Source of the DNA: Diplonema japonicum
Lineage: Eukaryota; Euglenozoa; Diplonemea; Diplonemida; Diplonemidae
NCBI GenBank assembly: GCA_964019335.1
Contig: OZ025706.1
Coordinates: 62,001-126,000 of the forward strand
DNA length: 64,000 nt
Direction of reading: 5' to 3'
Part shown: positions 51,801 through 61,167 of the stretch, in pieces
Layout of the letters: each line of letters starts with the position of its first letter
Numbering within the stretch: position 1 is the stretch's first letter
The notes under the pieces: generated by a model
What the model was told of the DNA's origin: nothing
Seen by the model: the letters and a program-made list of their open reading frames with translations, nothing else
Databases searched by the model: none
Position numbers and translations under genes: made by a program

Positions 51801-52601
51801 TTTGTTGATTTTGTCCAAATACATAAGTAGGAGAGGTGGGGTGGTGGAGAGAGAGAGTGGCGCAAGTGCCTTTCGGCCCTTCAGACAGGGAACAAGGAGT
51901 GAGAGGGGAGGGGAAACGAAAAAAAAAAAGAAAAAAAAAAGAAGAAAAGAAAATGCAACAAGACCCCCCAAGAAAAACAGAAAGAACGAAAATATTTGAA
52001 GATTCCCTTCAAACTGTATTCACCCCCCTACCTACAAAACAGCTGATCGAAAAAAAGGGGGGGGAAGGGGGAAAAGAGGAAAATAAGGTGTTACCCGTTA
52101 GCCACAGCAGAGGCCCCACCACGAAGGAGCTCGCTGGTTGCGTGCCTGTCCGGAAAAAAAAAGTTGTCTGATTCTTGTGAAGCTTCACCCGAAGCCTCCC
52201 AAGAAAGTAAAAGTGGAGGTAAAGAAAAAGAAAGCTTAGCTTTGAAAAAAGTAACAGGACGAACTCATAGCAACGAGACAGGGGGGGAGGCAATTCCTTG
52301 AGTCGAAAAAGAATAGTTTCCCGCTGCTCCAGCTGCTAATTTCAGAGGGCTAATATGTACATCCAAAACAACCCCCCCCAAAAAAAAACAAGACAAAAAA
52401 AAAAAACCCCTCAAAACATGTCCATCCCCAAGTACAAAAAAAAACTCCCCCCCCGCGCGGTCAAAACTCTTTTTTTTTTTTTGTGTAAATTTGTAAAAAT
52501 GAAAAAAAATAGAAGAAAAAAAAAAAAGAATTTTTTCTTTGAAATAAAAACCGCGGTCTTTTTTTTTTTTTTTTTTTTATTATAAATATATATATTCGTA
52601 A
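48861..52601. other. Gene desert right of the LINE
   Basis: 3.7 kb with no supportable host gene. 48900-49560 is moderately GC-rich with short frames on both strands, possibly LINE 5' sequence or another relic. 49560-50180 contains a plus-strand open frame at 49720-50079 (119 codons, for example CKHFYTLVSIKKF, VEFDLNYISDKRISF) that I regard as a possible relic only. 50180-52600 is almost all homopolymer and polypyrimidine/polypurine sequence, including a C run of about 24 at 50880-50903. Confidence 0.5.
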
Positions 52602-53144
52602 TCAGTTACGGAAGTACCCAGGAGCGGCCACCTGCGAGAATACAGTCATCACTGGGGTGCCTCGGTGGTGATGACCGTTGCCTTGCGAGGGGATGCAGGG
52701 GATTTGATAATACTGTTGCTGGGCTTGGTACGACGAGGCTTGTTTCATCTCGTGTATCGACATGTGCTGCTTCTGCTGCAGTTCACGCTGCAGCACGTGG
52801 TGCTTCTCACAAGCCTTGGAGAAGATGTGCGGGTGGGGGCAGTTATGCCCCAACATGCAATGCCCGGCGTAGAACGCTGTACACTTGGAGAAGAAGTCTA
52901 ACCTCGTCTTCCAGTACACCCTGCACACCCGGCAGCGCAGCGTGATGCTGTTCTTCTTCTTGCTCGCACGCTCCCACTGATTATCCTTGCAAGGAGGCTG
53001 CTCGCTCACACACATCTGCTTTCTCTCCCTTTTCCCATCCTCCCTGTCGTCGTCCTCAAACATTTCCTCATCGAGAAGATCTGGCATCTCCAAGGAAGGG
53101 TACTGCATCTTAGGGGTCACCATGCTGTAGGACATGCTAGCCAT
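52602..53144 (-). CDS. CCCH-type zinc-finger protein
   Basis: A single exon of 180 residues starting MASMSYSMVTPKMQYPSLEM. The acidic N-terminal third is followed by CRVCRVYWKTRLDFFSK and a CX7CX5CX3H finger (CTAFYAGHCMLGHNCPHPH), then a Gln/His-rich tail. CCCH fingers usually bind RNA, and small single-finger CCCH proteins are common post-transcriptional regulators in Euglenozoa. That role is inferred. The preceding CxxC pair suggests a second metal site. Two inverted-repeat elements lie just upstream (53279-54315). Confidence 0.75.
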   Translation of the reverse strand: MASMSYSMVTPKMQYPSLEMPDLLDEEMFEDDDREDGKRERKQMCVSEQPPCKDNQWERASKKKNSITLRCRVCRVYWKTRLDFFSKCTAFYAGHCMLGHNCPHPHIFSKACEKHHVLQRELQQKQHMSIHEMKQASSYQAQQQYYQIPCIPSQGNGHHHRGTPVMTVFSQVAAPGYFRN

Positions 53145-53278
53145 TTTATGTGGAAGAGGAGAGAGAGAGAAGATGTGTGTGCGTGGGGGTGGGTGGGTGG
53201 GGGGGGGGGGGGATAATGTGTCTGTAAAGTAGGTTGTTATTTGTTGTTGTTGTTATCCCCCCCCCCTAGGCATAGTGG

Positions 53279-53928
53279 TGCGAGTCGCATTCTCGCACAA
53301 AAAAAATCTGAGCCGAAATTCTCGCAAAACGACTCGCATTCTCGCACACTCTCGCACGATTCTCGCACATGCTAGTGTGCACTTCAGGTGTGCATGTGTC
53401 AAAAATAACCCCCTCGACCTTCATACTCCTCCCGAACTAACGCGATCAGTGCGTTCACGTCCGCCCCCGTGTGTGATTCACCCTCCTTGATGTCCAGGTG
53501 GGAGGAGGGGCTCCTCTGAGTACCCGACCAGCCCAGAAATGTTTGGCACCGGTGGCGTCTGTGTTTAACGGCAACAGGGTCTTTTCGATGCTTTGCTTCA
53601 CTCTTCTCGAGTCCTTGTCTCCTTCTCGAATCCGGGCCCCTTTGCCAGCAGCGTGTCCGGTGTCGGTATCTTCATGCGCGAGCTCCACCAATGCTGAGAA
53701 GGCGTGTTTGCAGCTTGGTGGTGGTGGTGCCTGCGACCAAACACAACATCGCCCACCGTCTATGAACCCCTGCCCCACCACGGGGCAAAGCACTGCCTGT
53801 TGAGGTCCTTAGAAGATTTTGACACTCAGGCACCTAGCTTTCCCTGTTGAAGTTTCAGCCAAAAAAATTCTCGCATCATTCTCGCATGCGAGAATGTGCG
53901 AGAATTTGGTGCGAGAATGCGACTCGCA
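53279..53928. mobile_element. 650-bp inverted-repeat element with TTCTCGCA subterminal repeats
   Basis: Perfect 20-bp inverted repeats at 53279-53298 and 53909-53928 (TGCGAGTCGCATTCTCGCAC). Several further TTCTCGCA copies sit just inside each end: 53315-53370 at the left, 53866-53908 at the right, the latter including the palindrome TTCTCGCATGCGAGAA. No transposase is recognised inside; the GC-rich interior has unconvincing frames on both strands (53455-53803). The layout (short TIR plus subterminal motif array) matches that of the pogo-like element at 20133, with a different motif. Possibly a non-autonomous DNA transposon. Confidence 0.75.
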
Positions 53929-54049
53929 TTGTGACACAAAGGCGCAAAAAACCACCTTAACCACCCCAAAGTCGCCTAAAAACCCATTTTTGGGCCGAGT
54001 TTCGACGAAATTTGCAAGTTGGCTACCCTAAAACGCCATTTTAATTTTT

Positions 54050-54315
54050 TGTGACAGAACCGGTACCTTGCTGCCCTCTACGCTGTACGCAAGAGGGCAC
54101 AACTGCGCACTGACCTTTCAAGTAAGCTAAAGGATGACCTCAAAAAACTGGTTGTAAATCGCAAGTTGGACACCTAAGGGGGCGAGACGGCACCAGAGCT
54201 GCATGGGCTACTCTTGGACGACATGCAGGACGATTTTTACCCGCTTGCTGCTCGTTCTGATGACTCTGATAATGTGTGCACAAAATAGGATTCTGCAGGT
54301 ACCGGTTCTGTCACA
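54050..54315. mobile_element. 266-bp MITE-like element
   Basis: Inverted repeats TGTGACAGAACCGGTACCT (54050-54068) and its reverse complement (54297-54315). The interior of about 230 bp has no meaningful coding sequence. The target-site duplication is not evident. Length and TIR pattern fit a miniature inverted-repeat element. Confidence 0.75.
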
Positions 54316-54930
54316 CCCGCTCAAAATTGTGAATACGTCACATAAAAGTCCACAAAAACCCCCAAATAGCGGCGGAAAGTGGGTGGAATTTTCGGGTATA
54401 ATTTACCCAGGGGTGCGTTTCCCGAAAAACACGAATTTCGGGCACTCCCTCTCGCCTGTTGCCCATACTTTCGTTCCTATCTCCCTGCCATCTTTGAACA
54501 ACACAGCGCGTTCCTTATTTAAAAACATGCTGCTAGGTTCCCACAACTGCTTTGATGCGTTCCGCATTATGTCTTTCGTGTACATGCAGTGCTGCATGTC
54601 CAAAAGGAAAACCTGGTGAGGCAAAAGAGGTTCTGGGAAAGACGAAGTACGAGAGAAGCACTAGGCAGAAATACAAATAAAGATAAAAAAGATATGTTAC
54701 TTAAAAAAGAAAACGAGATGAGAAAAGGGTAATAGAGGAAACGGGAAAAGAGAAAAAAAAGTAAAAAAAAAAAAAAAAGACACTCTCAAAAAAAAAGTGG
54801 GGGTACTGGCAAGCAGGATCTAAATCTGGTTTTTTTTTTTTTTTTTCAAAAAAAAAATTTTTTTTTATTGTTATTTATTATTCTATGTCGGTGCCGACCC
54901 ATTCTCACATTCTCTCTCTTTTTTCTTTCT
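54316..54930. other. Intergenic, downstream of IFT80
   Basis: No gene seen. The left half is mixed sequence (a minus-strand frame at 54624-54403 has no recognisable content); the right half (54690-54890) is A- and T-run dominated. The IFT80 3' UTR must lie here. Confidence 0.5.
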
Positions 54931-57346
54931 TCAAGGCTTGTACAGCCTCGCATCAGGCCTGTTTCGCTCTTTTGTTGCTTCTTCTTGGATTTTCGAATTT
55001 ATCTTATCCCATGACAACTGCACGGCCTGGTCCCCCTGCATTCTCTGTTTGAAGGCTGCCAACGTTTCCTGCTTGTTAAACGTCTGAAGGTGAGCTGCAC
55101 GGAAGGCAAGCACCGTGTCGATATGAGTCATGTGCTTGGTAGCCAGCTCCAAGGCACGGTCCCAGTTGTACAGATCTATGTGCATTTTGATGGCACGGTA
55201 GTGAAGGCCTGCTTGGAGGAGGACCTGTTCGGCCTCCGCGGACCGCCTTTGGAAGAGGGCCAGCTCTGCTGCTCGTCCTTCAGGAACCGGGATTTCTTGA
55301 ATGTATCTCATGTACTGCAGCTTATCGCTTTCCTCCAGTGCCGCGTAGGCGATCTCAGCGGTGGCCAACTCACCTGACCTCACAGCGAGGCCTGCCAAGA
55401 TGCTCCACATGAAATCCTCCTTCACCACTCTGCACAGCCTTGTCGCAGCGTCCCAGTCGTTCCCCTTAATATGGCTGAAGATCAAGCTAGGGTAAGGAGA
55501 CACCGTGAACGTGAGCACCGCACCATCGGTGCCCCTCCTGATGGTCACCCTGCTCCCGAAGAAGTCTATTATTTGATCGTTCCAGCCGAACTCCACCTGC
55601 AGCTGTCCGTCCTCTCTTATCGTTTTCGTCTTTGGCAGCAGGTCCCTGTCGATGAAGACGACTGCTGGGTAGTACCAGATCACCAGCTTCAAGTCGGCCA
55701 GTGCCATCAAGATCTATGTGAATGTGTGTGTATTTATTGTTTTTCTTTTCCCATGTACCTCCGAGTTATCGTTCCACTTCACGCTCGACACCATTGCGGC
55801 CAGCTTGTGCACCTTGCTCACACCCGACGGCTGCAGGGACGTGACGTACAGGTCCCTGTTTCTGTCGACGAAGGCTAGCTTCCTCTCCTTGGCATCGCCA
55901 TACTGTTCAAAAGTTGTTGTATTCAGATACCACCTTGCTGCATACCTGGCTGAGGCATATTTCGGAGATCTCCATCATGTGCTCTATTTTAACGTCCGTT
56001 TTCTGCCTACCGTTCGAGCAGTCGAAGATGGAAACCGTCTTCGTGTTAGAAGCGTCCCTCACAGCGAAGGTGTCGTTGGAGAGGGACAACGACATGCTGT
56101 TGATGGTGGAGGTGGTGAGGTGGGGGACCTTCACTGTGCAAAGGGAGCGGCCGTCGTAGTTGTGGAGCTGGATGCCGTGGAAGGAGTCGACAAACGCGAA
56201 TACCTTCTCCGCCTGCAGGATGAGGTTGACCGTCGCCTTCAAGTCGAACTGATGAGGCGCGTTGAAGTTGTTGGTGTTGTACACTACGCACTGCGTCGTG
56301 GTGGCCACTATGAGGTGGCTGTACCCAAGTGCCATCTTAATGATCTTGTCGCGGTGCTCCAGCTCTTCCGCAGAGTCCGTCAGCACGTCGTACACCCTTA
56401 TCCTGTTCGCTTCCCGTAGCGACACTTCGAACTTGTCGTATGTCAGCTTCCTGTCCAGCAGCTGCGCAAAGGCGACGGTCCCCGTCCCTCCTGCACCCGC
56501 TAGCTGTGTGCTGTCGGACGTCCACGCTATCTTGAAGATGGACCCCGTCTTGCAGGAATCCCTGCAGTGCGTCCACCCTGTCCTGTCGCACACCCTGAGG
56601 GAGTTGAAGCTCCCCACAGCAAAACACTGCCCATCTGGCGAGAACGCCACCGACGTGATAGCATATTCGCTGGGGACCTGGCATGTGTAGGTGGGCCTCC
56701 CGTAGCTGTCCCACACTTTGAACCTCCCGTCTTCGGCACCCGACACAATCAAGTTGTTAACGGCGGACCAGTCCACAGCTAGAACCGCCGAGCTGTGCGC
56801 TGCCCACTGCAGGTTCTTGTTCGAGGGCTGCAAGGGTTTGATGATAAGCTCCTTCCCGCTGGCAAGAAGAATCTGGTCGTTCTCCGGTGACCAGCATAGA
56901 GCATGGATACACTGCGCCTGCTGTGCGAGCGTCGAACGGAGCATTCCCGCTTGTGACCATATCTTGACCTGCCCGTCCTCGCCGCCTGTTGCCAGGGCGC
57001 CGCCTTCGCTGTTCCATGCCAAGCACGCTACAGCGCCCTTGTGTGCCTCAACACATTTCTCGACTCTTCCGGTAACCGCGCTGATGACACGGAAGTTCCC
57101 ATCCGCACACGACACCACAAACAAGTCTTTGCCCTGGTCCCCTTTCTTTGCCATCGGATACCACACCATGCCTGTGGGGTGGGACTCAATGTCGCACATC
57201 TTCCCCATCGGCTCGCCGGACATGTTCCACTTCCATATCGTCAGGTCGTCCCCGCAGCTGTACAGCTCGTTGTTCGGGGACCACACCACGGCACTGCACG
57301 ACTCCTTGTGCTGGTTCGACGAGCACTGCGTGAAGTTCAGCCGCAT
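54931..57346 (-). CDS. IFT80: IFT80, intraflagellar transport complex B subunit
   Basis: Exons 57346-55946, 55902-55759 and 55713-54931 give 775 residues, the length of animal IFT80. Introns are 43 bp (GTATGC...AACAG) and 45 bp (GTACAT...ACATAG). Two WD40 propellers are followed by a helical tail. Diagnostic strings: LYSCGDDLTIWKWN, GEDGQVKIWSQAGMLRSTLA, KELIIKPLQPSNKNLQWAAH, KVWDSYGRP, FAVGSFNSLRVCDRTGW, YPAVVFIDRDLLPKT, and the tail AEIAYAALEESDKLQYM and YNWDRALELATKHMTHIDTV. It acts in anterograde transport along the axoneme, so the organism builds a flagellum. The exon joins restore the second propeller without gaps. Confidence 0.96.
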
Positions 57347-57436
57347 TTTCCTGTCTTTCGTGTCCCCCCTGTGCTACGATACGACAAATGGAAAAAAAAA
57401 CCCTTTTTTTTTCAAGAAAAAAACTTTCTTCCTATT

Positions 57437-58588
57437 TCACTTCAAGTCTGCGATAACCCCTTGGACCCAAGACTCTGGCAGGTAGTCCTGCAGCTGAAGG
57501 GGTTCTGTGAGGAAGCTAGGAGGGCTATTAGTCGGGAGATCGGAGAAGACTTTTTTAGTCAGACTTTCGTAGAGGAGCTGGAAGGGGCCATCGTGGGGGA
57601 GGCTGAGGTAGAGATACGCGCAGCAGAGCTCAGATGCACGGTGGGGGTTCTTGGTCGAGGCGTAGATGTCGAGCATCTGACGCCAGATGGGGATGTGCCC
57701 AGTGCGGGAACGCGCAAGGGGAAAGAAGCAGGCCTCAGCAGCCTTGACGTCCGATAGTTTGTTACACCTGATGAGATACTGCAGCTGGAGGGAGTCGGAA
57801 GGGTTCTTCAACGTGCCCCACAGAGAGTCAAACCTGTCAAACTGGTTTGCTTTGATGTAGTGAGTGAGCATGCTGGTGCGGACAATCTCCCCGTCGAGCC
57901 CGTGCGCCTTCGCCGAGTCGAATATCTTCTCTGCGTTGGCGACATCGTTGGTCTTCTTGCAGACGTTGATCATCCTGGCGAGGGTGTAGACAGACGGCTT
58001 CAAGCCGTACATTTGCATTTCTTTGAGGTGCTGCTTGCATTCTGCGTAATTTTCGAATACAGGTATCACAGCGTCGAAGACGGAGGTGCGTGTCGGGACG
58101 AGACTTTCCTTGAAGGTCTTAAAGGTTGAGAGAGTGCGCCTTCTGTCGTGAACACGCACATACCCACGGATGACCACCTCGTACTCAAAATCAGTGAAGT
58201 TTTTCACCGTCTTCGCGATGTTTTCTATCTCAGAAGCGTGGCGAGCGAATGTTGACACGTTGTGCAGCATGGAAGCCCGAAGATGCGAGTCGGGTGTGAT
58301 GTTTTTTTTCTTGATGAGGCTCATCACGTAGTCGTTTGCCTTGTGGTCCATCGAGCCTCTCGCCACCATCAGGGCAGCGCTCAAGACACTGATCCCGATC
58401 TCCGGCAGGGCTTCCAGCGTCTCTCTCAGTACTTTTCCCCTTCCCATTCTCACCTCTTTGTCTTGCACAAGCTTCCCCTTGAATCTCGATGCCAACAGTT
58501 GTGCGCCTTCCTCATCTGTCGTGCACCTCGCTAACCTACCCTTCCAGTTGTCTATCGCCACCCGCAGCCTCACCGCGCTTCTCCGCAT
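57437..58588 (-). CDS. PPR-like protein
   Basis: A single exon of 383 residues starting MRRSAVRLRVAIDNWKGRLA, an Arg-rich amphipathic start consistent with a mitochondrial presequence. The middle and C-terminal parts are helical repeats of about 35 residues. The clearest is CKQHLKEMQMYGLKPSVYTL, followed by ARMINVCKKTNDVANAEKIF and DSAKAHGLDGEIVRTSMLTH, typical of pentatricopeptide repeats. Organelle RNA binding is expected of the family. The stop is only 90 bp from the IFT80 ATG, leaving little room for a promoter. Confidence 0.8.
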   Translation of the reverse strand: MRRSAVRLRVAIDNWKGRLARCTTDEEGAQLLASRFKGKLVQDKEVRMGRGKVLRETLEALPEIGISVLSAALMVARGSMDHKANDYVMSLIKKKNITPDSHLRASMLHNVSTFARHASEIENIAKTVKNFTDFEYEVVIRGYVRVHDRRRTLSTFKTFKESLVPTRTSVFDAVIPVFENYAECKQHLKEMQMYGLKPSVYTLARMINVCKKTNDVANAEKIFDSAKAHGLDGEIVRTSMLTHYIKANQFDRFDSLWGTLKNPSDSLQLQYLIRCNKLSDVKAAEACFFPLARSRTGHIPIWRQMLDIYASTKNPHRASELCCAYLYLSLPHDGPFQLLYESLTKKVFSDLPTNSPPSFLTEPLQLQDYLPESWVQGVIADLK

Positions 58589-58927
58589 CTCATTTACCAG
58601 TATTCGAATGATGTAAAAGCACCGGCAGAAAGCATCAACACAAATAAAAAAATAAGCCCGATAATGCCGTTAGCATGAAGGCAATTCAAAGACAAAAAAA
58701 AAGGGGAGGAAGAAGCAGGGGCCAAGAGAAACATAAAAACATTTTGCCACATGGGTATAAAGGGGAGCACCCCATCTCGCATGCACACTTCCCGAGGAGG
58801 AAGGGGAGGGCATGTTGATGGGGAACGCACAGAAAGTAATAACAATAATCGTTTCTTTTTTTTTTTGTTGTTCTCCAACATATAATTGAACGTTTTTTTT
58901 TTTTTTTTTTTTTTTGTTTGTTTCAGC
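58589..58927. other. Intergenic, no feature seen
   Basis: 339 bp between the GH18-like stop and the PPR-like ATG, with a T run near 58891-58914. No gene is seen. Confidence 0.5.
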
Positions 58928-60277
58928 TTACAGGCCGGGCCAGTTCCCTGTGGTGGGGTTGCACTTGGTGTAGACAGGGGCGGGGCCCCACCTCCAGGTG
59001 GGCTTCATGATGTCGTTAAGATTGGCGGCGAGCTCTGGAGCGAGCTTGGTTCCGTTAGGGTTGGTGGTGGGGCTTGGGTTCACGGACCACACGAAGGCGC
59101 CGAGGAAGCCATTCTGCTTGGCGTAGGTGGCGATCTCCTTGTCAGCGGCCATGCCTTCCCACACGCCGCCAGCTGCCTGCTCACCGGGCTCGAAGCCGAT
59201 GTTGATCTTCTCCTTCGGGACCTTCCCGTAGGTCACGAAGTTGTTCATGATGGTCGTGAAGTTCAGCTGCAGCGCCCCCGCTGGGGTCCCCGCGTCATAG
59301 GCCATGATGTTAGCCGTGTCGAAGCTTGCCCCCGACTGCGGCCAGATCTTCGCCCCCTCGTTGTCCGTCGCGAAAGTCTGGTTCGGGCGCGGGCTCCCCG
59401 GCAGCAGGTAGTTCCACGGGTTCCCAGCAGGGAGGAAGGCGTTGAAGCGCGTCGTCCACGACACCTCCAGGTGGTCAGGCCCATTCTTCCCCACCTCGTC
59501 CATGAAGTTCATGTTGGTCTGGTAGTAGGGCTTCATGTCCGCCTGCTGCCACGGCTGCAGGGCGTTGTACTCCGCCTCCAGCTGCTGCTTCCTCGTCGCC
59601 GCGAAGCTGCTCCACTGCGGCTTCACGTTGCTGTCCAGCTCCTCCCGCAGGGCAGCCACCAGTGCGTTGTACGCTGCGAACTCATCGTCACCGTTGATCG
59701 TGGCGAACGGCGTCAGGTGCTCGAAGTCAAGGTCCACACCGTCAGCGAAGGTCCACAGCACGAGCTTGCCCATCAGCTTTGCGATGGAGCGTGCGTTCTG
59801 CACGGTCCCAACGCGGGCGAAGTCGCTCCATCCACCAAGCGAGATCTTGAACCTCTTCGGCCCGTCGGGGTGCATCTTCGCCATGCGAGAGGACTCCGCA
59901 ATGGACACGATCCCAGGGGTCGCGGCGGTGGTATCGGGGGTGATGGCAGCTGCACCGTTCTTTGACGCAGCCGCCAGATAGATCGCCCTCCTGTCCCACA
60001 CAGGGCATGGCCCGGATGCACCACTTGAGTTTGGTGCGTTGCTGCAGCTCACCTGCGACGGTGTGGGGTTCTCCGTCAGGAAGGTGAACCCGTAGTTCAC
60101 GCTCGAGTACGGCTTCAGCGATGTGATGTACGGCTGGGGTTCGAAGCACCCCATCAGGCAGTTCCCGGGGATGTTGTTGTCCCACCACTTCACGTTCACC
60201 CAGTCCTCAAGGTACCCCAGCAGCTCGTTCCCACTGCACACACCCGCAAGCAGCAGCACAAAGAGAAGCGATCTCAT
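58928..60277 (-). CDS. Secreted GH18-like chitinase
   Basis: A single exon of 449 residues. The signal peptide is RSLLFVLLLAGVCSG. The fold starts LLGYLEDWVNVKWW, has the SxGG motif (KISLGGWSDF), and the GH18 catalytic signature DGVDLDFEH (DGxDxDxE, Glu being the acid/base). IMAYDAGTP (the MxYD site) and the final Trp strand AFVWSVNPSP are also present, so all key residues are kept. Multiple Asn-x-Ser/Thr sites fit a secreted glycoprotein. Hydrolysis of chitin or related beta-1,4-GlcNAc polymers outside the cell or in a digestive vacuole is inferred; some GH18 proteins act on other glycans. Confidence 0.88.
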   Translation of the reverse strand: MRSLLFVLLLAGVCSGNELLGYLEDWVNVKWWDNNIPGNCLMGCFEPQPYITSLKPYSSVNYGFTFLTENPTPSQVSCSNAPNSSGASGPCPVWDRRAIYLAAASKNGAAAITPDTTAATPGIVSIAESSRMAKMHPDGPKRFKISLGGWSDFARVGTVQNARSIAKLMGKLVLWTFADGVDLDFEHLTPFATINGDDEFAAYNALVAALREELDSNVKPQWSSFAATRKQQLEAEYNALQPWQQADMKPYYQTNMNFMDEVGKNGPDHLEVSWTTRFNAFLPAGNPWNYLLPGSPRPNQTFATDNEGAKIWPQSGASFDTANIMAYDAGTPAGALQLNFTTIMNNFVTYGKVPKEKINIGFEPGEQAAGGVWEGMAADKEIATYAKQNGFLGAFVWSVNPSPTTNPNGTKLAPELAANLNDIMKPTWRWGPAPVYTKCNPTTGNWPGL

Positions 60278-61081
60278 CTTGCGTATTGTAAACCCTGTAG
60301 TGTGTTGGGTAGTGCAAAAAAAAAAACAAAAAAAAAACTATAATGGGGGGAGGGGGGCATTGCAAATCGGAAAAAAAAAACGGGGGGGGAAGGAAAAGCA
60401 AGGAAAACTTTTAATAAAAAAAAGAAACTAGTAACTCTTTTTCTTGGGGGGGGGGCTTTTTTTGATTTAATTTTCCTCTCGGCTTTTTTTTTTAAAAAAA
60501 AGGAAAAAAGAAATTCTTTTTTTTTTGGACACTTTTTCTTGTTACCTTTTTACATGCGGACCTCACAAAGGCGTGTAAACAGACACCGTGAGCGCACACG
60601 TTGCGGGCTGTTGTAGGAAGGCAATAATAGTTTTGAATGTAAGGGGAAAAATAGGAAAAAGAAATAAGGAAAAGGAAAAAAAAGAGAATAAACAAGGCCC
60701 GTGTTGGTGGCGCCCTACACAAGCACTGTCTACTTGATTACAGGGGGCACCTCGGCCGAGCTGTAGTCTCTTCTGCATTCTGCGTCGTGTCCTTAATGCG
60801 TGCGATGTGCAGCTCAAAAAAAAAAAAAAAAAAGAGACATGGGTACCTGCGGTATGTAGCAGGACGCCTGGAAAAAAGAAAGAAAAACGCGGTGTCGAAG
60901 AGCAAAGCCTTACTCGAGGACCCACCCAAAAGAAGAATAAAAAGGAAGAAAAAAAAAAACCGAATAATAAATAAAAAAAATACTGTGGTGTGTTGAGTGC
61001 GGGGAAGGGAGAGAGGTGGTGGGCCTCTTTTTATTCTTTTTTTTGGGGGGGGGGATGTTGTGGTTACCATCCAGAATTCTT

Positions 61082-61112
<31 letters not shown>

Positions 61113-61167
61113 CTCATCACTTTATATTTAAAAAAAAAAAAAAAAACTTTTCTAACGCTATGTCACA
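60278..61167. other. Intergenic with dispersed repeat copies
   Basis: 890 bp without a supportable gene. It contains the hairpin-family copy (60695-60768) and the short repeat (60841-60869), which together may be one decayed element of about 175 bp, plus A and T runs. Confidence 0.55.
60695..60869. repeat. Composite dispersed repeat (hairpin family copy plus short repeat copy 2)
   Basis: 60695-60768 matches 42555-42632 (GGCGCCCTACACAAG then GTCTACTTGATTACAGGGGG). 60841-60869 matches 33284-33313. Their co-occurrence suggests both derive from one larger family. Confidence 0.6.

Noticed and set aside
58886-59965. 359-codon plus-strand open frame
   Set aside because: Antisense shadow of the GH18-like gene, with Arg/Val/Gly-biased composition and no signal or domain.
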